Assembly: GCF_001542405.1 (NCBI RefSeq)
Contig: NZ_LNCD01000124.1
Coordinates: 124,001-188,000 of the forward strand
Reading direction: 5' to 3'
Length of the DNA: 64,000 bases
Source of the DNA: Rhizobium altiplani
Lineage (GTDB): Bacteria > Pseudomonadota > Alphaproteobacteria > Rhizobiales > Rhizobiaceae
Position numbers and translations under genes: made by a program. The notes beneath the pieces are model-generated. The model ran no database searches, was not told where the DNA came from, and worked only from the letters and a program-made list of their open reading frames with translations. Positions 16,366 to 25,242 of the stretch are shown here, piece after piece; position 1 is the stretch's first letter, and each line of letters starts with the position of its first letter.

Positions 16366-17475
16366 ATGGATCGTCGTTCATTCATGAAGAAGGCAGGAAC
16401 CGCCGGCGCCGGCGCCGTTGCTGCTGCGGGTGCACTGGCAGCACCCGCCATTGCACAAGAGAACCCTAAAATTTCGTGGCGCATGACGTCGTCGTTCCCG
16501 AAGAGCCTCGATACGATCTATGGCGCTGCGGATGACATTGCCAAGCACCTTGCCGCGGCAACCGACGGCAACTTCACCATTCAGCCTTTTGCGGCCGGCG
16601 AAATCATTCCGGGCCTGCAGGCCGCCGATGCCGTCAGCGCCGGCACGGTCGAGGCCGCGCACACGTGCTCCTATTACTTTGTTGGCAAGGATCCGACTTA
16701 CGCGATCGGCACTGCCATTCCATTCGGTCTGAACGGACGCCTGACCAATGCCTGGTTCTACGAAGGCAACGGCAACACGCTGATGAATGAGTTTTACGCC
16801 ACGCAGGGCATCTATGGCCTGCCGGCCGGCAACACGGGCGCCCAGATGGGCGGCTGGTTCCGGAAGGAGATCAATACGCTTGACGACTTGAAGGGCGTCA
16901 AGATGCGTATTGCCGGTCTTGCCGGCCAGGTCATCAGCAAGGTTGGCGTCATTCCGCAGCAGATCGCCGGCGGCGATATTTATCCGGCCCTTGAAAAGGG
17001 CACGATCGACGCTTCAGAATTCGTCGGTCCCTATGACGACCTGAAGCTCGGCCTGCACAAGGTCGCGAAGTATTACTATTACCCCGGCTGGTGGGAAGGC
17101 GGCCCGACGGTCCACGCCTTCTTCAACCTCGAAAAGTGGAACAGCCTGCCTAAGCACTATCAGGCGGCACTGACCGATGCCTGCGCCTTTGCCAACACAA
17201 ACATGATGGCAAAGTACGATGTGAAGAACCCCACGGCACTCAAGCAGTTGGTGGCGGAGGGCGCCACGCTTCGTCCCTTCAGCCAGGAAATCATGGAAGC
17301 CTGCTTCCAGGCTGCCCTCGGGATCTACGCCGAGATTTCGGCCTCGAACCCGTACTTCAAGAAGATCTACGAGGATCAGACCGCGTTCAAGCGCGATGCG
17401 TATCTCTGGGCGCAGCTGTCGGAGTACACCTTCGACACGTTCATGATGATCCAGCAGCGCGCCGGCAAGATTTGA
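16366..17475 (+). CDS. TRAP transporter periplasmic substrate-binding protein (DctP type, Tat exported)
   Basis: A 369-residue protein beginning MDRRSFMKK, a twin-arginine signal, followed by an alanine-rich hydrophobic stretch and cleavage near AIAQ. The mature part has the DctP-family fold, with ISWRMTSSFPKSLDTIYGAA at its start and the conserved GWF-x-KEI segment mid-protein. This places it in the mannitol/chloroaromatic-type TRAP subgroup; its ligand is likely a carboxylate. The start is ATG 16366 with GGGAGG upstream; a TTG directly before it is not needed. It converges with the two permease genes across a shared terminator instead of heading their operon. Confidence 0.92.
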   Translation: MDRRSFMKKAGTAGAGAVAAAGALAAPAIAQENPKISWRMTSSFPKSLDTIYGAADDIAKHLAAATDGNFTIQPFAAGEIIPGLQAADAVSAGTVEAAHTCSYYFVGKDPTYAIGTAIPFGLNGRLTNAWFYEGNGNTLMNEFYATQGIYGLPAGNTGAQMGGWFRKEINTLDDLKGVKMRIAGLAGQVISKVGVIPQQIAGGDIYPALEKGTIDASEFVGPYDDLKLGLHKVAKYYYYPGWWEGGPTVHAFFNLEKWNSLPKHYQAALTDACAFANTNMMAKYDVKNPTALKQLVAEGATLRPFSQEIMEACFQAALGIYAEISASNPYFKKIYEDQTAFKRDAYLWAQLSEYTFDTFMMIQQRAGKI

Positions 17476-17498
17476 CCGACAGTCCAGTTCGGACAAAC

Positions 17499-17530
17499 AA
17501 AAAGCCCCGGATTTTGGTCCGGGGCTTTTT
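17499..17530. terminator. Bidirectional terminator between TRAP genes
   Basis: AAAAAGCCCCGGA and TCCGGGGCTTTTT form a perfect 13-base stem with a TTTTGG loop. A-tract and T-tract at the two ends allow termination on both strands, serving the converging binding-protein and permease genes. Confidence 0.92.
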
Positions 17531-17534
17531 GTTG

Positions 17535-19082
17535 TCAGTTTATCTTCGGGGGCTGGCCGAGGTCCGTTGCAGGCGGCGCGGGCGTTGCGGGTGCCGGCGC
17601 GGGCGGCTGGCCGGGCAGGCCGTTCATCGGCGGCAAGCTCAGTCCGGGCATTTGCGGTGGGCCGCCGCCCGGGGCTCCCAGCGGGGGCAGCGACAAGCCG
17701 TTGCCGCCGAAGCCCGGCACTTCGATCTTGATCGAGTTCGGATCGACTTTCGGTCCCTTGTCCAGCCAATACGTTACCGATTGTGGCCAGAAGATCACGA
17801 TCGCGACGAGGACCAGCTGCATGCAGACCCAGGGCAGGGCGCCCATGTAGATGTCCGACGTCTTGACGCTGCGATCGGCAATGGAGCGCAGGTAGAAAAG
17901 CGCGAAGCCGAAGGGCGGGTGCATGAAGCTCGTCTGCATGTTGACGCAGATCAGCACGCCGAACCAGATCAGGTCGATGCCGAGGGCTGAGGCGACCGGC
18001 GCCAGCATCGGAATGACGATAAAGGCGATCTCGAAGAAATCGAGGAAGAAGGCCAGCACGAAGATGAAGATGTTGACGAAGATCAGGAAGCCGACCGGGC
18101 CGCCGGGGATGCCCGACAGCATGTGTTCGATCCAGCGCGAGCCGTCCATGCCTTGGAAGACCAGGCTGAAACAGGTCGAGCCGATCAGGATCATCACCAC
18201 CATCGAGGTGATGTGCATGGTGGAGCGCATGGCCTCCTGCATCAGCGGCCAGGTGAGGCGGCGGTGCATGGCGGCAAGCACCATTGCGCCGACAACACCG
18301 AGCGCACCGGCTTCGGTGGGGGTTGCGAGCCCCATGAAGATCGTGCCGAGAACCAGGAAGATCAGCACGATCGACGGGATCATCCCGGACAGAACCCGCA
18401 GGAGCAGCGCCCAGTTGAAGTCGCCCCGCACTTCTTTCGGCAGCGGCGGCATAGAGGCCGGCTTCAGGATCGACAGGATCAGGATATAGCCCATGAAGAT
18501 CGCGACCTGCAGGATCGAGGGGCCGATGGCGCCGAGATACATGTCGCCGACCGATTTGCCGAGCTGGTCGGCAAGGACGACCAGCACCAGGGACGGCGGG
18601 ATGACCTGGGTAATGGTGCCGGAGGCGGCAATGACGCCGGTGGCCAGCCTCGGGCTGTAGCCGTAACGCAGCATGATCGGCAGCGAGATGACGCCCATGG
18701 TGATGACGGATGCGGCAACGGTGCCGGTGATGGCGCCAAGCACGGCGCCGACGAGGATTACCGCGTAGGCAAGGCCGCCGGGAACGCGGCCGAACAGCTT
18801 GCCTGTTCCCTCGAGCAGATCTTCAGCCAGTCCGCAGCGCTCCAGTATGGCGCCCATGAAGGTGAAGAAGGGGATGGCGAGCAGCAGGTCGTTGGAAACG
18901 ATCCCGAAGAAGCGCAGCGGCAGGGCCTGCAGGAAGGCCTCGGTGAAATGTCCCGTGGCGATGCCGATGATGCCGAAGAACAGGCCGACGGCAGCCAGCG
19001 AAAAGGCGACCGGAAAGCCGTAGAGCATGAATAGAACCATGCCCACGAACATCGCCGGCGGAATAATGCCGAAATCAAACAA
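17535..19082 (-). CDS. dctM: TRAP transporter large permease subunit (DctM)
   Basis: A 515-residue inner-membrane protein with about 12 hydrophobic segments, the core of a Na+-driven TRAP importer. Family signatures include GAVLGAITGTVAASVITMG and the FMHPPFGFALFYLR segment near residue 395. The last 70 residues or so after the final membrane helix are very rich in proline, glycine and leucine (repeated PGLSLPP-like units), longer than in a typical DctM. It follows the small permease gene with a 20-base gap and ends at the shared terminator. Confidence 0.92.
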   Translation of the reverse strand: MFDFGIIPPAMFVGMVLFMLYGFPVAFSLAAVGLFFGIIGIATGHFTEAFLQALPLRFFGIVSNDLLLAIPFFTFMGAILERCGLAEDLLEGTGKLFGRVPGGLAYAVILVGAVLGAITGTVAASVITMGVISLPIMLRYGYSPRLATGVIAASGTITQVIPPSLVLVVLADQLGKSVGDMYLGAIGPSILQVAIFMGYILILSILKPASMPPLPKEVRGDFNWALLLRVLSGMIPSIVLIFLVLGTIFMGLATPTEAGALGVVGAMVLAAMHRRLTWPLMQEAMRSTMHITSMVVMILIGSTCFSLVFQGMDGSRWIEHMLSGIPGGPVGFLIFVNIFIFVLAFFLDFFEIAFIVIPMLAPVASALGIDLIWFGVLICVNMQTSFMHPPFGFALFYLRSIADRSVKTSDIYMGALPWVCMQLVLVAIVIFWPQSVTYWLDKGPKVDPNSIKIEVPGFGGNGLSLPPLGAPGGGPPQMPGLSLPPMNGLPGQPPAPAPATPAPPATDLGQPPKIN

Positions 19083-19102
19083 TGGTGTTCCTCCGGTCCG
19101 GC

Positions 19103-19642
19103 TTACTGCAGCGGTTTTTCGTATTTCGTATCGATCAGGATGTAGCCGGTCAGGGCGGCGATCCGCTTGATCAACTCGGAGATCCCCTGAAGCGACAGCA
19201 GCCCGAAGCCGAGAACGAGGATGAACTTGACCGGCCAGCGGATCAGGCCGCCGGCATTGGCAGAGATCTCATGCTGTTGGTAAGAGGACAGGAAAAAGGG
19301 CCAGCAGAGCCAGGTCAGGAAGATGCAGGCCGGGATCAGGAAGACGATGAGACCGATGATATCGATCCAGATCCTCGCTTTGTCGGAAACGGAGCCGTAG
19401 ATGAGGTCGACGCGTACATGTTCGTTCATACGCAGCGTGTGTGCTGCACCGAGCACAACGATGAAGGCGAAGAGATACCATTGGATCTCGAGCCAGCCGT
19501 TGGAGCTATAGTTGAACGAGTAACGGATGAGTGCATTGGCGGCGCTGATCAGGCAGCAGAGCAGCACCATGTATTCGGACAGTTTGCCCATGAATTGGCT
19601 GACCGCATCGATCAGCCGGCTGACCGTCAGCAAAGCCGGCAT
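19103..19642 (-). CDS. dctQ: TRAP transporter small permease subunit (DctQ)
   Basis: A 179-residue protein with four hydrophobic segments, the DctQ topology. The conserved NEHVRVDLIYG segment is near residue 82. GGGGGAAAGG lies before the ATG at 19642, so the in-frame extension to 19714 is not used. It precedes dctM and forms with it the membrane part of the importer served by the binding protein at 16366-17475. Confidence 0.88.
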   Translation of the reverse strand: MPALLTVSRLIDAVSQFMGKLSEYMVLLCCLISAANALIRYSFNYSSNGWLEIQWYLFAFIVVLGAAHTLRMNEHVRVDLIYGSVSDKARIWIDIIGLIVFLIPACIFLTWLCWPFFLSSYQQHEISANAGGLIRWPVKFILVLGFGLLSLQGISELIKRIAALTGYILIDTKYEKPLQ

Positions 19643-19771
19643 GCCTTTCCCCCTTTTTATCGTGCCTGTTTCGACACGTTCTCCTCTCTGGATTGGTAGA
19701 CTAGGGTGTTTCAAATTGGAAGATTAAAGGGGGCGTGTTGGAATATAGTCTTATTCGAAGCGCACGCCGCA

Positions 19772-19803
19772 GGCACTGCCGACGACTCCCTGGCACTGCC
19801 GAC
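19772..19803. repeat. 12-base direct repeat with 20-base period in the dctQ / GGDEF-EAL divergent region
   Basis: GGCACTGCCGAC occurs at 19772-19783 and again at 19792-19803, exactly 20 bases apart start to start, or two DNA turns. It lies between the divergent dctQ gene and the c-di-GMP gene, so it may be a double regulator site. Confidence 0.4.
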
Positions 19804-19973
19804 AATCGAGCATGGCAGGCCCGGAATCAAAGATCTCCTTGTAGCTGCGCAAACCTTTATGAAACCAGGATTTTCGCGTTATGGTTTTAAAAAATTCAAC
19901 CAAATCTATGGTTTGGACGAAATCAATTTTTAAAGGGTTCGCAGTAAGGTCTCGCCGCACAGGAAAAGCATGG

Positions 19974-22277
19974 ATGAAGCCACATAACCCGGGCAGGGTT
20001 CCAACGGATGTGTATCTGTCGTTTGTGAGTTCCCTTTCTGGGAACCGCATGACGTTGCTCGTCGGTGTTATCGTTCACGCGGCGACTTGCCTCGCAATCG
20101 CCGCCAAGACGCAGTCTTTCCTGTATCTCATCCTCGCCGCTGCCTTTGTCCTTGTGTTCGGCGGACGCATGGCGATCTTCTGGCAGTTCGATCGCGTCGA
20201 CAAAGAAAGACTCTCGTACGCCGGAATACAGCATTGGGAGCGAATTCTCGTGGCCGGCGCAGCCGGCACCACGACACTCCTGGGCATTGCCAGCGGTTAT
20301 GCCATATTTTTCTTGGGCGATGGTTTTGCGGAGCTCGCCTGCATTGCCGTGACCATGGCCACCATGGTTTCCGTCGTTGGCCGCAACTACGGTTCGCGCA
20401 TGGCGATCGACCTGCAGACCTTCTCTTGTTGCCTGCCGATGATCATCTGCAGCCTGATGGCGCTGGACTTCTATCGTGGAATCCTGTCGATTTTTCTCAT
20501 CCCATTCTGGCTGACGACACGGGCCATGGCCAACGGGGTGCGCGAGTTTCTCTACGAGAATGTCATTGCGCGCCGGGAAATCACCGTGATCGCCGACCGT
20601 TTCGATACAGCGCTCAATAACATGCCGCATGGCCTCGTCATGGTCGATCCCGAAAACCGTATCCAGGTGATCAACCGCAAGGCCTGCGAACTTCTGAAGA
20701 TCGGCGACCCCGAGCGCTTGAAGGAGCGCGACCTCAGCGCGGTCCTGCGTTACGGCGCCCGCTACAGCTTTATGGATTCCACGCAGCCGGAGCTCATCCT
20801 CCGCCAGATGACCCAGGTCGCCGATGGCAAGCTGTCACGCATGCTCATCCATTTTCCCGAGGATCTGTCGCTTGAATTCTCCGCAAGCCGCCGGCCTGAT
20901 GGCGGCGCGGTGCTGATCTTCGAAGACGTGTCCAGCCGCGTGAAGGCAGAGCAGAAGATCTTGCACATGGTTCGATTCGATGCTCTGACCGGGTTGCCGA
21001 ACCGCGAGTATTTCAGCCATCTCGTGCAGGACTATCTGAACAAGCACCCGAAAAAACGCGGGCCTGTTGCGTTCATGGTGCTTGATATCGACGAGTTCAA
21101 ACACGTCAACGACATGCGCGGCCATATCACCGGCGACCATCTTCTCTGTGCTATCGCCAACCGCATCGAGGAGCAGGCGCGCAAGGCCATCGTCGGCCGT
21201 CTGATGGGTGACCAGTTCATCCTGTTCTTCCCGCATGCGAAGGATATGGAAGCGCTGGACGCCGAAGTTCGTCGTTTGCATGCTGCGATCCAAGGCAACT
21301 ACGAAGCCGATGACGTGACCTTCTTGGTTTCGCTGAGCGGTGGCTTTGCGCTTCTTGAAAGCGATGCCTTCGCGATGGAAGAGTGGAGCATCAAAGCCGA
21401 CCTGGCATTGTTCGAAAGCAAGTCGAAACAGCGCGGCGGTATTGCAAGCTTCGAGCGCGAGATGGATGGCCGCTACATCGAGCAGCAGAAGCTCAAGGCC
21501 GATCTGCGCGAAGCGGTCGGGATGCAGGGGCTCAGCATTGCCTACCAGCCGATGTTCAAGGCCGACGGCTCGCGTATTGAATGCGCCGAAGCGCTTGCTC
21601 GCTGGGTGCATCCGGAAAAGGGTGCCATTCCGCCCGACGTGTTCATCCGCCTGGCGGAAGAGATGGGCATCATCTCGGACATCACACGCTTCATCCTGAT
21701 GAAGGCCTGCGCTGATTGTATGACTTGGCCCGAGCATATCGCGGTCTCGGTGAACCTTTCCGCCAGAGATCTGCGGGATGCAGACATTCTTTCCGTGGTT
21801 TCCGAAGCACTGAGCGCCTCGGGTCTGGGGCCTGAGCGACTGCATCTCGAAATCACCGAGAGTTGCTTGATCGACGAGCCGGCCGCTGTGCGCGCCATCC
21901 TGGCGGACCTGCGGGCGCGCGGCATCACGATCGCCATCGATGATTTCGGCACGGGTTTCTCGAGCCTCAGTTACCTCGACACGCTTCCGCTTGATATCGT
22001 CAAGATCGACCGGTCCTTCCTGCGCAACATCGTCGAGGACGACCGCCGCCTCAAACTGCTGCGCGGTACCGTCAATCTGGCGCGTGAACTTGGCCTCAAG
22101 ATCGTCACCGAAGGTGTAGAGACGACCGAGCAGTTGGCCCTTCTCAACAAGTATCGTGCGACCGATCTCGTGCAGGGCTATGTTTTCTCGCCGGCCGTTC
22201 CGGCGCAAAATATCGCGATCCTTTCGCAGAGCCTTGCGGGCGGCCCCACCCCGCGCCGCCGCCCTAAGGTAGCCTGA
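19974..22277 (+). CDS. Membrane PAS-GGDEF-EAL protein, probable c-di-GMP phosphodiesterase
   Basis: About 767 residues: an N-terminal membrane region (about 20-190, several helices), a PAS-like domain (about 225-330), GGDEF (about 345-500) and EAL (about 515-760). The GGDEF signature is degenerate, MGDQF at residues 411-415, having lost the first glycine and the metal-binding glutamate, so cyclase activity is doubtful. The EAL domain looks intact: EAL at 539-541, NLSARDL, LEITES, DDFGTG at 656-661, VKIDRSF and VTEGVET. It therefore probably degrades c-di-GMP. The start is uncertain: 19974 has AGGAAAAG upstream, while 19881 has no site. Confidence 0.88.
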   Translation: MKPHNPGRVPTDVYLSFVSSLSGNRMTLLVGVIVHAATCLAIAAKTQSFLYLILAAAFVLVFGGRMAIFWQFDRVDKERLSYAGIQHWERILVAGAAGTTTLLGIASGYAIFFLGDGFAELACIAVTMATMVSVVGRNYGSRMAIDLQTFSCCLPMIICSLMALDFYRGILSIFLIPFWLTTRAMANGVREFLYENVIARREITVIADRFDTALNNMPHGLVMVDPENRIQVINRKACELLKIGDPERLKERDLSAVLRYGARYSFMDSTQPELILRQMTQVADGKLSRMLIHFPEDLSLEFSASRRPDGGAVLIFEDVSSRVKAEQKILHMVRFDALTGLPNREYFSHLVQDYLNKHPKKRGPVAFMVLDIDEFKHVNDMRGHITGDHLLCAIANRIEEQARKAIVGRLMGDQFILFFPHAKDMEALDAEVRRLHAAIQGNYEADDVTFLVSLSGGFALLESDAFAMEEWSIKADLALFESKSKQRGGIASFEREMDGRYIEQQKLKADLREAVGMQGLSIAYQPMFKADGSRIECAEALARWVHPEKGAIPPDVFIRLAEEMGIISDITRFILMKACADCMTWPEHIAVSVNLSARDLRDADILSVVSEALSASGLGPERLHLEITESCLIDEPAAVRAILADLRARGITIAIDDFGTGFSSLSYLDTLPLDIVKIDRSFLRNIVEDDRRLKLLRGTVNLARELGLKIVTEGVETTEQLALLNKYRATDLVQGYVFSPAVPAQNIAILSQSLAGGPTPRRRPKVA

Positions 22278-22439
22278 ATCTCAAATTTTCAGCTTGTGGA
22301 AGCGGCCCATGCCGCTCCGTTCCCTGGCGAACACCGTTAACCTTAACAATTCAAATATAACGCAAATTATCGTTGGTTCCTTGCCGTCGGCTGTTTTTTC
22401 GGATGATTAATGAATTATTAACCGATCAGCCGAGGAACC

Positions 22440-23192
22440 ATGGTGGATACTCCTGTAACAACGAGCGATTTCAGTAATAAGCTTCTTGGAATTCTAGATC
22501 ATATTGAATACCGCCGCATGGAAAGCAGCGAGGACATGATCGAGGTGGAGCGCCTGCGCTACAAGGCTTACAAGGCCCATGACGTGCTGGCACTGGCTCC
22601 GAAGGGACTGTTGGACGCGACCGATTTCGACAGTCACGCGCATGTCTTCGGTATCTATTATTACGGCGAGTTGGTCAGCACGATACGGCTCCATTATGTT
22701 ACACCTGAGCATCGCGTCAGCCAGTCCGCGGGTGCCTTTCCGTGGGCGATGGACGCGCTGCTCGATGCCGGGCTGACACTGATCGATCCGGCGCGGTTTG
22801 CAGCCGATCCTGATCTGACCGCCGATCTGCCTTGGATTCCCTATCTGACGTTGAGACCCAGTATCGTCGCGGCCGCATACTTCCGCGCGGACCGCGTCCT
22901 TCAGTTCTGCCGGCCTCCGCATGCCGCTTTCTACAAGCGGGTCTTCTATGCCGATACGATCGTGCCCGGTCAGCTGGCAAAGAACTACGGAATCGACATG
23001 ACGTTGATGGCAACGAACGTGATTGAAGTGGGGCGCAAGCTGCTGACGCGCTATCCGTTCTTTATCTCCAGCGCCAGCGAACAGCGCATGATGTTCTCGC
23101 GCATTCCGGAGGACACGCTGCCGCCCCTCACGATCATCCCCACAGCTCGCTTCGTGCCGAACGGTCAGCTTGGGACGGATCTCCCCCTCTGA
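22440..23192 (+). CDS. FeeM-like N-acyl amino acid synthase / acyltransferase
   Basis: A 250-residue protein of the GNAT-like superfamily that includes N-acyl amino acid synthases (FeeM) and resembles autoinducer synthases in fold. Recognisable features are the N-terminal EVERLRYKAYKAHDVL helix, the central GELVSTIRLHYV strand pair, the LTLRPSIVAAAYF helix and the C-terminal KLLTRYPFFISSASEQRMMFSRIP region. Such enzymes join a fatty acyl group from acyl-ACP to an amine. GAGGAACC lies before the ATG. It stands alone behind the GGDEF-EAL gene with a 160-base AT-rich gap, so it probably has its own promoter. Product unknown. Confidence 0.65.
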   Translation: MVDTPVTTSDFSNKLLGILDHIEYRRMESSEDMIEVERLRYKAYKAHDVLALAPKGLLDATDFDSHAHVFGIYYYGELVSTIRLHYVTPEHRVSQSAGAFPWAMDALLDAGLTLIDPARFAADPDLTADLPWIPYLTLRPSIVAAAYFRADRVLQFCRPPHAAFYKRVFYADTIVPGQLAKNYGIDMTLMATNVIEVGRKLLTRYPFFISSASEQRMMFSRIPEDTLPPLTIIPTARFVPNGQLGTDLPL

Positions 23193-23254
23193 TCTGCGAT
23201 GCATCGCGAAATGGAGAGTGTCGCACCAACTGCGGCATTCTCCTGCATTGCGCT

Positions 23255-23312
23255 TTTCCCAGGCTTTGTGTAATGCCTGACAAGGGAATTTCCAGGCGCA
23301 AGCCTTGGGAAA
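23255..23312. other. Nested long hairpin between the acyltransferase and cox/pnt genes
   Basis: TTTCCCAGGCTTTG (23255-23268) is nearly complementary to CAAGCCTTGGGAAA (23299-23312). Inside it, GCCTG (23275-23279) pairs with CAGGC (23293-23297). No T-tract follows, so it is not a classical terminator; it may be a palindromic repeat, an mRNA 3' end or a leader structure. Confidence 0.45.
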
Positions 23313-23370
23313 TAATGGCATTCGTGGCCGTGTCTCAAACCGGCTAGGCATTTTGAGGGAGACGATATTC

Positions 23371-23595
23371 ATGGCTGAGCATCACACCGGACCTGCAGAA
23401 GTCGGCGCGCCGATGGACTATAAGGAACACGAGCAGACCTACCTCATGTTCCTTGCCGCTGCTAAGTACGGCACGCTGTTTCTCGTCGCTCTCCTGCTTG
23501 GCATGACGGCTGGCTTCTTCACCGGTGCTGGCTTCCTCGGCGGCCTCGTTGTCCTGCTAATCGTCTTCATCGCCGGCCTCGTTCTGCTGCGTTAA
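23371..23595 (+). CDS. aa3-type cytochrome c oxidase subunit IV (small alphaproteobacterial form)
   Basis: A 74-residue membrane protein. The MDYKEHEQTYLMFLAAAKYGT segment is the signature of the alphaproteobacterial aa3 oxidase subunit IV family, followed by one or two hydrophobic helices. GAGGGAGAC precedes the ATG at 23371; the in-frame codon at 23305 is not used. It lies directly ahead of the transhydrogenase operon, and no other oxidase gene is present in the window. Confidence 0.85.
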   Translation: MAEHHTGPAEVGAPMDYKEHEQTYLMFLAAAKYGTLFLVALLLGMTAGFFTGAGFLGGLVVLLIVFIAGLVLLR

Positions 23596-23691
23596 GCGCG
23601 GCGCGGGGAGGGCGCTTTTCCAAGCTTTGACTGAATGTTCGGGCTGAGCAGGGTGACCTGCGGCAGGCTGGCTGACCCGGAGGAGGGGCGG

Positions 23692-24837
23692 TTGGGCAAT
23701 ATTGTTTTTGTGGCGAAGGAAACCACGGGGGATGAGACGCGCGTCGCTGCGTCCGTCGAGACCGTAAAGAAGATGATTGGGCTCGGTCTCGACGTCGTCG
23801 TCGAGTCCGGAGCGGGCACCAAGTCGAAAGTTCCGGATGCGGAATTCGAAGCGGTCGGCGCGCGGATTGGCTCGATCGGTGCGGCGGCGACCGCGGATGT
23901 GGTATTGAAGGTCCGTCGTCCGTCAGACGAGGAGATCGGCGGCTACAAGAGTGGCGCGGTCGTCATCGCGGTCATGGATCCCTACGGCAATGACGAAGCG
24001 ATCGCTGCCATGGCCAAGGCCGGGCTCTCCAGTTTCGCCATGGAGTTGATGCCGCGCATCACCCGAGCGCAGTCCATGGACGTTCTTTCCTCGCAGGCAA
24101 ACCTCGCAGGCTATCAGGCGGTCATCGAAGCGGCTGCGGTTTATGACCGTGCCATGCCGATGATGATGACGGCGGCAGGCACCGTTCCCGCGGCCAAGGT
24201 CTTTGTCATGGGCGCTGGTGTTGCCGGCTTGCAGGCTATCGCCACGGCGCGTCGTCTCGGCGCCGCGGTGTCGGCGACCGACGTTCGCCCCGCGGCCAAG
24301 GAGCAGGTTGCCTCTCTGGGCGCCAAGTTCATCGCCGTCGAGGACGAAGAGTTCAAGGCGGCCGAGACGGCCGGCGGCTACGCCAAGGAAATGTCCAAGG
24401 AATACCAGGCGAAGCAGGCCGCCCTTGTGGCCGATCATATCACCAAGCAGGACATCGTCATCACCACGGCCCTGATCCCGGGGCGTCCGGCTCCGAAGCT
24501 GGTCTCACGCGAGATGCTGAAATCGATGAAGCCGGGTGCGGTCGCGGTCGACCTTGCCGTCGAGCGCGGCGGCAATATCGAAGGCGTCAAGCCGAACAAG
24601 GTCGCCGACGTCGACGGCGTGCGCGTCATCGGCTTTTCGAATATGGCCGGCAGGATCGCTGCCAGCGCCTCCCAGCTCTACGCCAAGAACCTCGTCACCT
24701 TCCTTGAGACCATGGTCAACAAGGAAACGAAATCGATCGCCCTCAATCTCGAGGACGAACTGATCAAGGCGACGATGCTGACACATGCGGGCAATGTCGT
24801 GCACCCGGCGTTTGGCGCAAAGAAGGGGGATAACTGA
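23692..24837 (+). CDS. pntAA: NAD(P) transhydrogenase subunit alpha 1 (TTG start)
   Basis: A 381-residue NAD(H)-binding domain I of proton-translocating transhydrogenase. Visible are the RAQSMDVLSSQANLAGYQAV segment with the RQD-type loop, the MGAGVAGLQAIATARRLGA Rossmann fingerprint and the mobile-loop region. The protein should begin (M)GNIVFVAKET; the only matching start is TTG at 23692 with GGAGGGG upstream, so an ATG at 23635 giving 19 extra atypical residues is rejected. Its stop overlaps the pntAB start by one base. It takes hydride from NADH in the cytoplasm. Confidence 0.93.
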   Translation: MGNIVFVAKETTGDETRVAASVETVKKMIGLGLDVVVESGAGTKSKVPDAEFEAVGARIGSIGAAATADVVLKVRRPSDEEIGGYKSGAVVIAVMDPYGNDEAIAAMAKAGLSSFAMELMPRITRAQSMDVLSSQANLAGYQAVIEAAAVYDRAMPMMMTAAGTVPAAKVFVMGAGVAGLQAIATARRLGAAVSATDVRPAAKEQVASLGAKFIAVEDEEFKAAETAGGYAKEMSKEYQAKQAALVADHITKQDIVITTALIPGRPAPKLVSREMLKSMKPGAVAVDLAVERGGNIEGVKPNKVADVDGVRVIGFSNMAGRIAASASQLYAKNLVTFLETMVNKETKSIALNLEDELIKATMLTHAGNVVHPAFGAKKGDN

Positions 24838-25235
24838 TGGCCAGTGAAGCAATGGATAAGGCGCTGGAGCAGTTGAACCAGGCCGTGAATGCCGTGGCGG
24901 CCGCGGCCGCCCATGCTCCAGAGGCGGCAAGTGCTGCAACCGGCGGTGCGATCGATCCCTTCGTGTTTCAGTTCGCGATCTTTGTGCTGGCGATCTTCGT
25001 CGGCTATTACGTCGTCTGGTCGGTGACGCCGGCGCTGCATACGCCGCTGATGGCGGTGACCAATGCGATCTCGTCGGTGATCGTTGTCGGTGCGCTTTTG
25101 GCGGTCGGCATTTCGACCAGCGGGCTTGCGACCGGCTTTGGCTTCATCGCCCTGGTCCTCGTCTCCGTGAACATCTTTGGCGGCTTCCTTGTCACCCAGC
25201 GCATGCTGGCGATGTACAAGAAGAAGGACAAGTGA
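24837..25235 (+). CDS. pntAB: NAD(P) transhydrogenase subunit alpha 2
   Basis: A 132-residue membrane subunit with an alanine-rich N-terminal stretch and about three hydrophobic helices (from FVFQFAIFVLAIFVGYYVVW onward), ending KKKDK. It supplies part of the proton channel domain II. The ATG overlaps the pntAA stop (TGATG). Split alpha subunits are normal in alphaproteobacteria. Confidence 0.93.
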   Translation: MASEAMDKALEQLNQAVNAVAAAAAHAPEAASAATGGAIDPFVFQFAIFVLAIFVGYYVVWSVTPALHTPLMAVTNAISSVIVVGALLAVGISTSGLATGFGFIALVLVSVNIFGGFLVTQRMLAMYKKKDK

Positions 25236-25242
25236 GGACCGC

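Noticed and set aside
22440..23192. Reading the acyltransferase as an acyl-homoserine-lactone synthase
   Set aside because: It shares the fold type, but the LuxI-specific conserved pattern and a neighbouring luxR gene are not present; the FeeM-like assignment fits better.
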